Positions 7,564 through 15,683 are shown, counted from the first letter of the stretch. The stretch is 20,528 nt of DNA from an uncultured Opitutia bacterium (GCA_903895475.1 CAITUF010000131.1:1-20528), one strand, 5' to 3'. Notes: a model not told the origin generated them from the letters alone. Program-made: numbers and translations.

Positions 7564-9189
7564 ATGAACCCCGAGCGTTTGTCCGAACGGCCTGCCAAGC
7601 CCAACCCTTTCTACCTAAAGGCCACGCAGCTCCCGCCCGTCGACCGGCGCCACTTCCTCGGGCTACTGGCCCTAACCTGCGGCTGGACGATGGTCAGTGC
7701 AGCCGAGGCCGAGAAGAAAGGCAAAGGCGGAAAGGGCAAGGGCGGTGCCGGCGACGACCAAAGCCGCGCTCGCGGACCGTCCTTCCAAGGCGAATACGTG
7801 CTACCCGAAGCCCTCGCGGAATTCTCCCGGCTCTCGGTCGTGCTCGGCCGCGCCTCGGACAAGACCGTGACGCTCAGCCTGCTGGCCGCGGAAGCCATGG
7901 AGGCCGTCATCGAACTCGGCACGACACCTGGCAAGTACGCCCGCAAGATCGGCCCGCTCACCTTGCCCAAGGGCGAACCGGTTGAGGTCGTCGTGGACAA
8001 GCTGACCGGCAATACGGAATACTTCTACCGGCTCCAATCCCGATTTCTAAAGGCCAGCGGGGGAGCGTTCACCGCCCGACCGGAGTGCCGCTTTGCCACG
8101 CAGCGCGCGCCAGGCTCGTCCTTCATCTTCACAATTCAAGGCGACTCCCACCCGGAACGCCCGCAGAGCAGCCATCCTGACCTCTACGCCCGCACGCTGC
8201 AGGCGGCCGCGGCGGAGCGCCCCGACTTCCATATCTGCATCGGCGACGACTTCAGCGTCGACAAGGTCCGGACGGTCTCGCCGGCGGCCCTCGCCCAACC
8301 CTACCTGCTCCAGCGCCCCTTCCTTGGGCTGATCGGCCAACAAGCCGGCGTGTTCCTGATGAACGGCAACCATGAGCAGGGCTCACTCTTCAACTACCAG
8401 CAAACCGACGAACGTCGCGACGTCGCCGTCGGCGTGCAGAAAGCCCGCAACCGTCTTTTCCCGACCGTCGGTCCGGATGGCTTCTACACCGGCGGCGCCG
8501 AGACGCTCAAAGACATCGGCCCGCTCAAGACCTACTGCGCCTGGACCTGGGGGGACGCGCTCTTCGTCATCCTCGATAACTACTGGCATTCGCCCGCGCT
8601 CGTCGATAGCGGCTTCGGCGAGAAGGCCAAGGCCTCGAAGGGTGACGAAAAGAAAAACCGCGACTGGTGGGGCATCACGATCGGTGACGCCCAGTACCAA
8701 TGGTTCAGACGGACGCTCGAGACGAGCAAGGCGAAGTACAAGTTCGTCTTCGCCCACCACGTGCTCGGCTCCGGGCGCGGCGGCGTGGACGAGGCCGACC
8801 TCTACGAATGGGGCGGCCAAGGGAAGCGCGGCGAGGGTACCTTCAAGGAAAAGCGCCCGGGCTGGGAACTACCCATCCACCAGCTCATGGTGAAGCACAA
8901 GGTCAACGTGTTCTTCCAAGGCCACGACCACCTCTACTGCCAGCAGGAAAAAGACGGGGTCATCTACCAGGAAGTCCCCATGCCGTCGGATCATGGTTAC
9001 ATTGCCTACAATGAGGACCGCTACCAGTCGGGCACCAAGCTACCAAGTGCTGGCTACCTGCGCGTGAGCGTCTCACCGCAGCAGACCAAGGTCGAATACG
9101 TGCGTTGCTTCTTGCCCAAGGACGAGACCAAAGACGCACGGCACGGCATGGTCGCGCACACCTACGAGGTAAAGCCCCGCTCCGCCTGA
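7564..9189 (+). CDS. Tat-exported metallophosphoesterase, purple acid phosphatase-like, 541 aa
   Basis: The protein should cleave phosphate esters in the periplasm or outside the cell. The N-terminus carries a twin-arginine signal (VDRRHFLGLL, R28-R29, then a hydrophobic segment to about residue 47), placed rather far in. A Lys/Gly-rich linker follows (KKGKGGKGKGG). Residues 85-180 look like the fibronectin-type N-terminal domain of purple acid phosphatases (SVVLGRASDKTVTLSL, TPGKYARK, NTEYFYRL). The metallophosphoesterase core shows D194-S-H196, G-D228-D229, G-N269-H270-E271, H398-H399 in FVFAHHVLG, and G-H454-D-H456. All five metal-binding blocks are present, so it should be active. The gene lies 74 bases after the first sulfatase, and its stop is 2 bases before the next sulfatase start, so the latter two are translationally linked. 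PhoD-like or phosphodiesterase activity is an alternative. Confidence 0.88.
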   Translation: MNPERLSERPAKPNPFYLKATQLPPVDRRHFLGLLALTCGWTMVSAAEAEKKGKGGKGKGGAGDDQSRARGPSFQGEYVLPEALAEFSRLSVVLGRASDKTVTLSLLAAEAMEAVIELGTTPGKYARKIGPLTLPKGEPVEVVVDKLTGNTEYFYRLQSRFLKASGGAFTARPECRFATQRAPGSSFIFTIQGDSHPERPQSSHPDLYARTLQAAAAERPDFHICIGDDFSVDKVRTVSPAALAQPYLLQRPFLGLIGQQAGVFLMNGNHEQGSLFNYQQTDERRDVAVGVQKARNRLFPTVGPDGFYTGGAETLKDIGPLKTYCAWTWGDALFVILDNYWHSPALVDSGFGEKAKASKGDEKKNRDWWGITIGDAQYQWFRRTLETSKAKYKFVFAHHVLGSGRGGVDEADLYEWGGQGKRGEGTFKEKRPGWELPIHQLMVKHKVNVFFQGHDHLYCQQEKDGVIYQEVPMPSDHGYIAYNEDRYQSGTKLPSAGYLRVSVSPQQTKVEYVRCFLPKDETKDARHGMVAHTYEVKPRSA

Positions 9190-9191
9190 CC

Positions 9192-10574
9192 ATGCGGCGC
9201 CTCCTGACCATCGCCCTGCTGCTCGGAGCCACCCTCGCCGAAGCACGCCCACCCAACGTTGTCTTGATTCTCTTGGATGACATGGGCTGGCGCGACCCAG
9301 GTTTCACCGGCAACCGGTACATCGACACGCCGAACCTCGACAAACTCGCCCGCTCCGGCGCGGTCTTCTCCCAGTGTTACGCGAGCGCGCCCAATTGCGC
9401 CCCGACCCGAGCCTGCTTGCTGACGGGTCAATACCCGTCGCGCCACGGCGTCTACACGGTGGTCGACGAGCGCTACGCCCCGGGACAACCGCACATGAAG
9501 GTCCTCTCGACCCGCGGCAACGATGAGCTTCCCGCCCACACCAAGACGGTCGCTGACGTGCTGCGTGGCCAAGGGTACGCCACGGCCTTGATCGGCATGT
9601 GGAACCTGGGGCGCGGCCGCAATGGCACCTCCGGCAGCCCGACCGGCCGTGGCTTCGATGTCTACGTGCGACCCGACGATGTGGGCTTCGCCAAGGACGC
9701 CTATATGGACGGCAAGGGGCGCTACCTCTCCGACGCCCTCTGCGACGAGGCGCTGGCCTGGGTGGATAAGCACCGCGAAAAGCCTTTCTTCCTGTATTAC
9801 GCCGACCACTCCGTGCACGAACCTTTCGACCCGAAGCCCGCGCTCCTCGCCAAGTACAAGGCGAAGACGCCATCGGCCGCAGACAAAGGCATCACGCCCG
9901 AATACGCGGCAACCGTCGAAGCGATCGACGTAAGCATCGGTCGCATCATGACCAAGCTCGAGAGCCTGGGCCTGACCAAGGACACGTTGGTGATTTTCAC
10001 GTCCGACAATGGCGGCCTGCCCTACGTCGTCGGCTCGCTCCGTGGCAGCAAAGGCTTGCTCTACGAAGGCGGCCTACGCGTGCCCGGTGCCGTCAGTTGG
10101 CCCGGCGTCATCCCAGCCGGCAAGACGTACCAAGACCCCGTCGCCAGCATCGACTTCATGCCGACAATCCTCGAGGCCGTCGGCGCCCCCTTGCCCAAGG
10201 AACAGCCCACCGATGGGCTCAGTCTCATGAAGCAACTGCGCACCGGGGCCTCCCTCGATCGCACGGCCATTTACTGGCACTTCCCTTGCTACATCGGCAA
10301 AGGCGAACCGATGAGCCTCCTCCGCTCCGGCGACTATAAGCTCATCCAGAAATTCGCCGGACCGACCTTTGAACTCTACGACGTGCGCAAGGACCCGGAC
10401 GAAAGCAAGGACCTCGCCCAACAGGAACCCACCCGCGTGGAGGCACTCAAGAAGCAGTTGCTTGCGTGGCAAAAGTCGACGGGGGCCTTCCTCGCTGACC
10501 GACCTAACCCATCCTACGACCCCAACGCCCGCGAGCCTCGCGGCGTCGGCAAAGGCGGCAAGAAATCGAAATAA
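9192..10574 (+). CDS. Secreted sulfatase-family protein with altered GKWHxG motif, 460 aa
   Basis: The signal peptide is MRRLLTIALLLGATLAEA (1-18). Sulfatase features follow: VVLILLDDMGW with D29 and D30, the formylglycine motif C69-A-P-T-R73 then ACLLTG, DHSVHEPF with H206 and H209, FTSDNGG with D272 and N273, and RGSKGLLYEGGLRVP with K287. The usual GKWHxG block instead reads IGMWNLGRG, with Met136 and Asn138 replacing the Lys and His that bind substrate in characterised sulfatases. The rest of the fold is intact, so it may have changed specificity or be a weak enzyme. I chose ATG 9192, 2 bases after the preceding stop; an upstream in-frame start at 9105 would overlap that gene and hide the signal peptide. 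The C-terminus is Lys/Gly-rich (GVGKGGKKSK). It ends 15 bases from the convergent oxidoreductase gene. Confidence 0.93.
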   Translation: MRRLLTIALLLGATLAEARPPNVVLILLDDMGWRDPGFTGNRYIDTPNLDKLARSGAVFSQCYASAPNCAPTRACLLTGQYPSRHGVYTVVDERYAPGQPHMKVLSTRGNDELPAHTKTVADVLRGQGYATALIGMWNLGRGRNGTSGSPTGRGFDVYVRPDDVGFAKDAYMDGKGRYLSDALCDEALAWVDKHREKPFFLYYADHSVHEPFDPKPALLAKYKAKTPSAADKGITPEYAATVEAIDVSIGRIMTKLESLGLTKDTLVIFTSDNGGLPYVVGSLRGSKGLLYEGGLRVPGAVSWPGVIPAGKTYQDPVASIDFMPTILEAVGAPLPKEQPTDGLSLMKQLRTGASLDRTAIYWHFPCYIGKGEPMSLLRSGDYKLIQKFAGPTFELYDVRKDPDESKDLAQQEPTRVEALKKQLLAWQKSTGAFLADRPNPSYDPNAREPRGVGKGGKKSK

Positions 10575-10589
10575 GGTGGTCCGAAGCCC

Positions 10590-11624
10590 TCAGGCGAAAC
10601 GCCGCAGGTCGCAATCCGGACGGAGCGGTTTTGCGGAAACGAGATACTCGGCCATCTCTTCCGCCAAGGTCGGCGCCCACACGGTACCGCGCGGGCCGAG
10701 GCCGTTGAAGAGGTGGTAACGCGACTCCGTCGGATGCGTGCCCAAGAACGGCAGGTTGTCGGAAGTGCACGGCCGGACGCCGGCGACATGGGCGATGACC
10801 TCCACCGAGACCTCCTGCCCAAAGTAACCACGGAAGCGCCGAATGAGCTTTTCCTGCTGCGCCTGGGTCGGCTGCTCGTCTAGCCCCTCCCACGCCCAGT
10901 TCGTACCGGTCCGCCAGCGGCCTTCGCCGAGCGGCAGGGCCCAACCCTCGCGATTGAGGATAAAAGGCTTCTGCGGGGCATCGGAACGCAGGGAAACGGC
11001 CTCTCCTTTGGCGGGCTGCCAAGGGAGATAAGCAAACGGGCCGCGTTGGGCGGATTTATAGCCATCACAGTAGACCACCCCTCGGGCTTGGACGGTCCGC
11101 CAAACCACGCCCTCAGGCCCCGTCTGCACCTCAGACAGGTCGAAGGACTCCGCAAAAAGGGCCCCGTCCGACTCAAGCCGGGTCCGTTCCTCCGCCAGCA
11201 GTCGCTTCAGGTCAACCCAGGCCCCGCGCATGAGCACGCCACCCAAAGAATCCGTCAGGCCCGCATCGAGTTCCCCCTGCCCGGTCGTGACGCGTTCGAT
11301 GAACGGTGCATAGGCCGGCATCGCGGCCCGCTTCTGACCCTTCTCTTTCTGCTCGTCGTCGGCGAACATCCGGTAGACGGAGGTCGGACGAAACACGCCG
11401 AGTTCGGTGAGGCGGCGTTCCGCAAAGGCGAAGAGTTCAGGATACGAAGGCGTCAGCGTGAAGCGTCGCCCCGTGAGCGGCGTCATCAACCCAGCCGCAA
11501 CCTGCGAGGAGGCTGACTTCCAGCCGTCGTCGACGACCACGATCCTTTGGCCGCGCGCACGCAAGGCCTGGGCGAGCAACGAGCCCGCTAAGCCTTGACC
11601 CACGATTAAAAAGTCGACCTGCAT
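10590..11624 (-). CDS. FAD-dependent oxidoreductase, DAO family, 344 aa
   Basis: Residues 4-14 (DFLIVGQGLAG) form the Rossmann G-x-G-x-x-G that binds the ADP part of FAD, followed by IVVVDDG at about 30. A C-terminal segment VIAHVAGVRPCTSDNLPFLG and FNGLGPRGTVWAPTLAEEMA is typical of the DAO fold (PF01266), as in glycine oxidase or the MnmC C-terminal domain. It probably oxidises an amine or amino acid in the cytoplasm, but the substrate is unknown. The ATG at 11624 is firm because no other start precedes the Rossmann motif. That ATG lies inside a 14-bp hairpin with a UUCG loop (see the separate entry). It follows lpoB by 53 bases and may be read through from that operon. The sequence is full length and nothing appears broken. 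Confidence 0.88.
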   Translation of the reverse strand: MQVDFLIVGQGLAGSLLAQALRARGQRIVVVDDGWKSASSQVAAGLMTPLTGRRFTLTPSYPELFAFAERRLTELGVFRPTSVYRMFADDEQKEKGQKRAAMPAYAPFIERVTTGQGELDAGLTDSLGGVLMRGAWVDLKRLLAEERTRLESDGALFAESFDLSEVQTGPEGVVWRTVQARGVVYCDGYKSAQRGPFAYLPWQPAKGEAVSLRSDAPQKPFILNREGWALPLGEGRWRTGTNWAWEGLDEQPTQAQQEKLIRRFRGYFGQEVSVEVIAHVAGVRPCTSDNLPFLGTHPTESRYHLFNGLGPRGTVWAPTLAEEMAEYLVSAKPLRPDCDLRRFA

Positions 11625-11646
11625 CCCCCGAAGGAGACGCAGGTCG
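11606..11646 (-). terminator. Terminator-like hairpin covering the start codon of the DAO-family gene
   Basis: On the minus strand, CGACCTGC (11646-11639) pairs with GCAGGTCG (11622-11615). Inside it, GTCTCC pairs with GGGGAT around a TTCG loop, giving 14 consecutive pairs (two of them G-U) closed by C(UUCG)G, one of the most stable tetraloops. An A-C then five T follow. It is shaped like an intrinsic terminator of the lpoB operon, yet the ATG of the next gene (11624-11622) lies in its 3' arm and the T run encodes codons 5-6. It probably limits both read-through and translation. Confidence 0.72.
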
Positions 11647-11677
11647 CGGAAAGGTCAAACTCCCAGCAGAATTCGAC

Positions 11678-12217
11678 TTAGAAACCGACGGAATTCTTGG
11701 AGCCAGCCTTGGTCACGGTCTCTTCCTTCGCCCAGACGGCTAGGCTAGTACGGACATCCACCAGGGTAAGCTGGAAGATATAGGAGGCCTGACGTGTGCT
11801 CCCAGCATTAGCGCGGTCTTCGAGGATCTTACCTTTCAGCACAAACTCAGCGACAGGGACCTTAGAGCCGGGCGTGGCGGCGCGGGCGGCATTCGCAACG
11901 GCATCGGACTCCAGTAACTGCACGCGGCCAGCGTTGACCAGCGGCATGGTGATCTTGGAGAGCAGCAGGCTAGTGTCGAAGTTATTGGTCGTGTCGTTGA
12001 GAATCTGACCGAGCTGAAGCACGGGCGGATCCTTCCGATCAAAGGCCTTGGACTGAACCATCGATTGTAGCATCGCCGAACCAGCGGTGGCGAAATCTTG
12101 GATGTTTACCTTTTCGAGACTGACGACGAGGTCGCGGCCACTCGGGTCTTTATAGGATGCGGGAGTGCCGCAACCGACGATGAGCAGCGCAGAAGCGAGG
12201 AGGAGAGACTTGTACAT
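11678..12217 (-). CDS. lpoB: LpoB-like penicillin-binding protein activator, lipoprotein, 179 aa
   Basis: In Enterobacteria LpoB is an outer-membrane lipoprotein that reaches through the peptidoglycan and activates the synthase PBP1B. Here the ATG at 12217 gives a clean lipoprotein signal, MYKSLLLASALLIVGC, with lipidated C16; an upstream in-frame start at 12268 would bury it. The family pattern is seen in PSGRDLVVSLEKVNIQDF, MLQSMVQSKAF, then PPVLQLGQILNDTTNNFDT and ITMPLVNAGRVQLLE, and it ends with WAKEETVTKAGSKNSVGF, resembling the closing K-x-G-x4-VG-W/F of the family. The long disordered Pro-rich linker of E. coli LpoB is absent, so reach across the wall may be shorter. It is the third gene of a lipoprotein operon. 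Which synthase it would activate is not visible in this window. Confidence 0.85.
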   Translation of the reverse strand: MYKSLLLASALLIVGCGTPASYKDPSGRDLVVSLEKVNIQDFATAGSAMLQSMVQSKAFDRKDPPVLQLGQILNDTTNNFDTSLLLSKITMPLVNAGRVQLLESDAVANAARAATPGSKVPVAEFVLKGKILEDRANAGSTRQASYIFQLTLVDVRTSLAVWAKEETVTKAGSKNSVGF

Positions 12218-12240
12218 AGGAAGGAAAGTTTGGCTGAGGA

Positions 12241-12672
12241 TTAGCGGGAAATGAGGCGAAGGCGGCACTCGGCCGAATCCGCCTTGAGCGCGGTGGCGGT
12301 GATGGTCTTGATCGCACCCGGCTCGAGAAGCGTGGGTACCCAGTTGTCCTGACGTTCAGTGACTTGGCCATTGGCCGAGAGCCACTCGAAGCTGACGTTG
12401 ATATTCTGACCGAGGAAAGCGCCGTTACGGAAATCAAACTGGACGACTGCGAAGCCACCGGGAGTCTTGGACTTACGTGCGGCGAGCAACTCGATCTTAT
12501 TGCCGATGCGCGTGTCGTTCATCTGGACGACGAACGAGCCATCGGACTTCGTCGTGACGTAGTTGATCGCATCCGGAGGCGTCAGGCCTCGCTCGACCTT
12601 ATCGGCGGTCTTGATGACGGAGGTGCAACCGACCAACAAGGCGGCGGCTAAAATGAAGGGCGTGGCTTTCAT
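12241..12672 (-). CDS. YcfL-like (DUF1425) lipoprotein, 143 aa
   Basis: MKATPFILAAALLVGC is a lipoprotein signal with C16 as the acylated residue. The mature part has the DUF1425/COG5633 look: a strand pair around GFAVVQFDFRNGAFLGQ, then INVSFEWLSANGQVTER, a W-rich turn DNWVPTLLEPGA, and a last strand SAECRLRLISR, an immunoglobulin-like beta sandwich by expectation. In E. coli ycfL lies next to lpoB, and the same pairing is seen here. The start ATG overlaps the stop of the upstream gene (ATGA), so the two are translationally coupled; lpoB begins 23 bases after this gene ends. The exact function of YcfL is unknown; linkage suggests a role with LpoB in the envelope. Confidence 0.78.
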   Translation of the reverse strand: MKATPFILAAALLVGCTSVIKTADKVERGLTPPDAINYVTTKSDGSFVVQMNDTRIGNKIELLAARKSKTPGGFAVVQFDFRNGAFLGQNINVSFEWLSANGQVTERQDNWVPTLLEPGAIKTITATALKADSAECRLRLISR

Positions 12673-14054
12673 GGGACGAGAATGGTGCAGCGGGCTTGGA
12701 TGGGGTTATTTTCGCCCGAGGACTTCAGGGTGACAAGCAGAACCCTGCCCGCTGGCAGGATCAAAGAGGCCTCAGGGTGCCCAGGAACCGTGAGTTTTCC
12801 ACCCACGGGGACTTCCAACCTCGCTAAGGCAAAGCGGGCGGGTAGGCCCGTCCAATTGCGCACATCCGCGCGGGTCGTGCCCACGGTATAGGCGGCGGTA
12901 CCGACCTGAGTCAGGACGCGGAGCAGGTTGCCCCCAGAATCATAGCTCCGACGGGCATTTTCCGCGGCCGCACGGTTAAGCGCGTAGGACGCCGCTGCCT
13001 TCAGGGCCGCCGAGGTGAAGGCCCGCGTTTTCACCGCTGGTAAAGCCGCGGCGAAATGCTTGGCGACCAAGGCGTCTGGGCGCGAGGCGGGCGAAACAAC
13101 CTGGTCCTTCCCTTCCAATTGCAGGCGGAGATTATAATCGCTCCACGACGGCCGCAAGGCGGGCAAGGCAATAGAAACGTACGGCAAATTAGTGGAAGCA
13201 ACAAAGACCGGAATATCGACGCGTTGCTCATACCACTCCGGTGCGAGGCCCGTCTCCATCACCACGTAGACGACCCGCGGCACCGCCGAAGTACCTTCGC
13301 ATTCCTTCAGGTCTGCGGCGAACGCCGCGCACTGCGGATTCAGTTGCGTGGCCGCGAGCAGTTCCTTGCGGGCCTTCTCGCGATCGGAGGCATCGACACC
13401 CAAGCGCAGGAAGAACATTCCTTGCAGCCAGTGGCTGAAGGCATCGTCGTATTTCCCGTCTTTGCCAATCTGCTCCAAGTTATCCTCCACGACTCCCAAG
13501 GTCGCACGGGTACGCTCGTCCTGCGAGGCTCGCTCAACGTCATACTTCGCATCGACTTTACCCTTCGTCGTAGGGCGAACGTAGAGGGCACCATTGCCAA
13601 AGGTTTCCTGCACGAAACGCAAGCGGGCCATGGCTACACGGGCCGCCGTGCCCTGCCCCAGTTCGAGGCGATTCAAGGCCTGGTAGGTGGACGCATACAG
13701 ACGGTCCTGCGGCTTGGCGCGATAAACTGCGGAATACTCGTTAGTGAAGGCCGCCACGGTCTCACCACTCACTGAAAATTCGGGGCGCTCCTCTTCCGCA
13801 CGGAGCATCAGTTCGACCTCTTCGAGGACCTTGGCGCTATCGGTTAATTTACCTTGGGCGCGCAAGGCTGAGGCGGCTTCTAATTTCCAGATTAAGGCAT
13901 CCTTGGACGAACCTTCCGCTTGGGCTAAGGCAACCGTCGCGGCCATCTCGTAATCGCCTGCGAGGTTCGCCTGGCGCACCCCTTGAGCACGCTGGACATA
14001 CGTCGAGCAGCCGGCGAGTAAGGCCCCAAAAAGGATGGATAAAATGAACCGCAA
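12669..14054 (-). CDS. COG3014-like lipoprotein with helical repeats, 461 aa, TTG start
   Basis: The first residues MRFILSILFGALLAGC make a full lipoprotein signal with C16. The start codon is TTG (14054-14052); an in-frame TAG lies five codons upstream, so no earlier start exists. The N-terminal half is TPR-like: AGDYEMAATVALAQAEGSS, LIWKLEAASALRAQGKLTDS and RLYASTYQALNRLELGQGT are alternating helices. The C-terminal half is beta-rich, with VYVVMETGLAPEWYEQR and a closing region of short strands. This matches the COG3014 family, which I know as a neighbour of YcfL and LpoB in other proteobacterial genomes. It is the first gene of the lipoprotein operon, 49 bases after the AEC transporter stop, and it overlaps the YcfL-like gene by 4 bases. 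Confidence 0.8.
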   Translation of the reverse strand: MRFILSILFGALLAGCSTYVQRAQGVRQANLAGDYEMAATVALAQAEGSSKDALIWKLEAASALRAQGKLTDSAKVLEEVELMLRAEEERPEFSVSGETVAAFTNEYSAVYRAKPQDRLYASTYQALNRLELGQGTAARVAMARLRFVQETFGNGALYVRPTTKGKVDAKYDVERASQDERTRATLGVVEDNLEQIGKDGKYDDAFSHWLQGMFFLRLGVDASDREKARKELLAATQLNPQCAAFAADLKECEGTSAVPRVVYVVMETGLAPEWYEQRVDIPVFVASTNLPYVSIALPALRPSWSDYNLRLQLEGKDQVVSPASRPDALVAKHFAAALPAVKTRAFTSAALKAAASYALNRAAAENARRSYDSGGNLLRVLTQVGTAAYTVGTTRADVRNWTGLPARFALARLEVPVGGKLTVPGHPEASLILPAGRVLLVTLKSSGENNPIQARCTILVP

Positions 14055-14103
14055 GCAGGCAGAATTCTAGGTCAGGTGGGGCCGCTGTAAAGGCAAGTCG
14101 ACC

Positions 14104-15063
14104 TCAGCTCCCCAATCCCAGCCAGCGGGAGCCGAGGTAAAGCCAAGCCGGCGTGACGAGCGGACAGAGGACCATGGTTACGACCGCATAGCGGAGGGCG
14201 ACCTGAACATCCCCATGGTACATCTCGACAATCAGGAAGCTGAAGATGCCAGCGGGCATGGCAGCTTGGACCATCATGACTTTGCGCAAGGCGGGGTCGG
14301 CAATAAAGCAGGAGGCCACCGTCAATAAGAGCACCGGAATGATCAGGCAGCGGACGAGGATAATCCCGAAGCTCACCCGTGGCTCGGCAAAGAAGCGGAA
14401 CCCCTTGAGGACTTCGTGCAGGAAAATGCCGGTCAGAATAGTACCCACCGGAATCGCACACTCGCCGACGGCATGACAAAACTGGGCCGCAAACTGAGCG
14501 GGGGCGGTTTCGCCAACGCCGGCGAAGTTCACGATTAAAGCCGCCACCAGCGCCAGTGGGATGGGCTGGGCCAAGTTCTTCAAGCCCTTGAGCCCGGAAC
14601 CGCCGGACAGAAAGGCGACGCCAAACGTCCAGACCGCCGCTTCGACGCCGACATTATGCACCATTAACACCCCGACGACATCGCGATCGAAGAGAGCCGC
14701 GGTCACGGGAATACCGAGGTAACCAAAGTTATTGATGCCCGACGAATAACTGAAAGTACGCCGGGCGTTGCCTTCGGGAAAACGCAGCAGCATCGCGACC
14801 AACCGTCCGACTAAGATACCCCCGACAATCATGCCGAAACCAATACCCAAGTAGAGGAGCGCCGTCCCTCCGGAATTAATCAGACGGTTACCGCAGACCC
14901 GGTCAAAAATCATCGCGGGGAAGAAGACCCAAATCACCATCCGCATCAACGGCTGGCGCGCCTCTGGCCCGACCCAACCGCGGTGAGCCATGAACCAACC
15001 CAAGGCAATCAGCAGCGTTAGCTGGAAAATAGCCTGAGCGAGGCCGGCGGTGAAAATATTCAT
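14104..15063 (-). CDS. AEC-family transporter (auxin efflux carrier-like), 319 aa
   Basis: A polytopic inner-membrane protein with about ten hydrophobic segments and the AEC/BASS look: an N-terminal half starting MNIFTAGLAQAIFQLTLLIA, the central NNFGYLGIPV segment with the conserved unwound Asn-Gly-Pro region, and a C-terminal half with MMVQAAMPAGIFSFLIVE, the second such crossing. Family members export organic anions, such as malonate or auxin-like acids; the substrate here is unknown. ATG at 15063 fits the family start. In-frame starts at 15087 and 15132 would add 8 or 23 charged residues without homology; 15132 would also extend into the C-rich tract. It is the first minus-strand gene before the lipoprotein operon, with only 49 bases between them, so they may be co-transcribed. 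Confidence 0.88.
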   Translation of the reverse strand: MNIFTAGLAQAIFQLTLLIALGWFMAHRGWVGPEARQPLMRMVIWVFFPAMIFDRVCGNRLINSGGTALLYLGIGFGMIVGGILVGRLVAMLLRFPEGNARRTFSYSSGINNFGYLGIPVTAALFDRDVVGVLMVHNVGVEAAVWTFGVAFLSGGSGLKGLKNLAQPIPLALVAALIVNFAGVGETAPAQFAAQFCHAVGECAIPVGTILTGIFLHEVLKGFRFFAEPRVSFGIILVRCLIIPVLLLTVASCFIADPALRKVMMVQAAMPAGIFSFLIVEMYHGDVQVALRYAVVTMVLCPLVTPAWLYLGSRWLGLGS

Positions 15064-15116
15064 GGACGACCCCGCACCCTCCCACATCGCAAGGAAACCT
15101 GAAAGGGAATTCTCTC

Positions 15117-15206
15117 TTTCCTCTATCCCCAATCCCCTATCCTCTATCCCCTATCCCCTTCGGCCATCCCCTAACCCCTTCGGCCATCCCCTAACCCCTA
15201 TCCCCC
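15117..15206. repeat. C-rich (minus strand G-rich) tract with a 20-bp tandem repeat
   Basis: The unit CCCCTTCGGCCATCCCCTAA occurs twice head to tail at 15155-15174 and 15175-15194. Around it are shorter CCCCTATC-type units. In all, about ten runs of four or more C lie between 15127 and 15206. The minus strand reads GGGGTTAGGGG and GGGGATAGGGG, a telomere-like pattern able to form G-quadruplexes. It lies between the divergent AEC transporter and tmRNA genes, in the expected leader or promoter of the transporter. Confidence 0.85.
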
Positions 15207-15222
15207 ATTGCCTCCCCACCCC

Positions 15223-15250
15223 TTGACTTCCCCGCCGTTACGGCAATACT
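15223..15250 (+). promoter_or_regulatory. Candidate sigma70 promoter of ssrA
   Basis: TTGACT at 15223-15228 matches the -35 box in five of six bases. AATACT at 15245-15250 matches the -10 box in four of six, with a 16-base spacer. The start would lie about 40 bases before the mature tmRNA end, which fits a precursor trimmed by RNase P. Confidence 0.4.
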
Positions 15251-15298
15251 GGTGGGAGTTCCTTCTCAGTCGGCCCGACAGGCGACTATCAACCTTTC

Positions 15299-15667
<369 letters not shown>

Positions 15668-15683
15668 TAGCGAACTCAGTCAC

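Noticed and set aside
9105..9191. Upstream extension of the second sulfatase
   Set aside because: It overlaps the phosphoesterase gene and would hide an obvious signal peptide that begins at 9192.
13056..13775. 239-codon plus-strand ORF
   Set aside because: Antisense to the COG3014-like gene, whose signal peptide and operon context are far better support.
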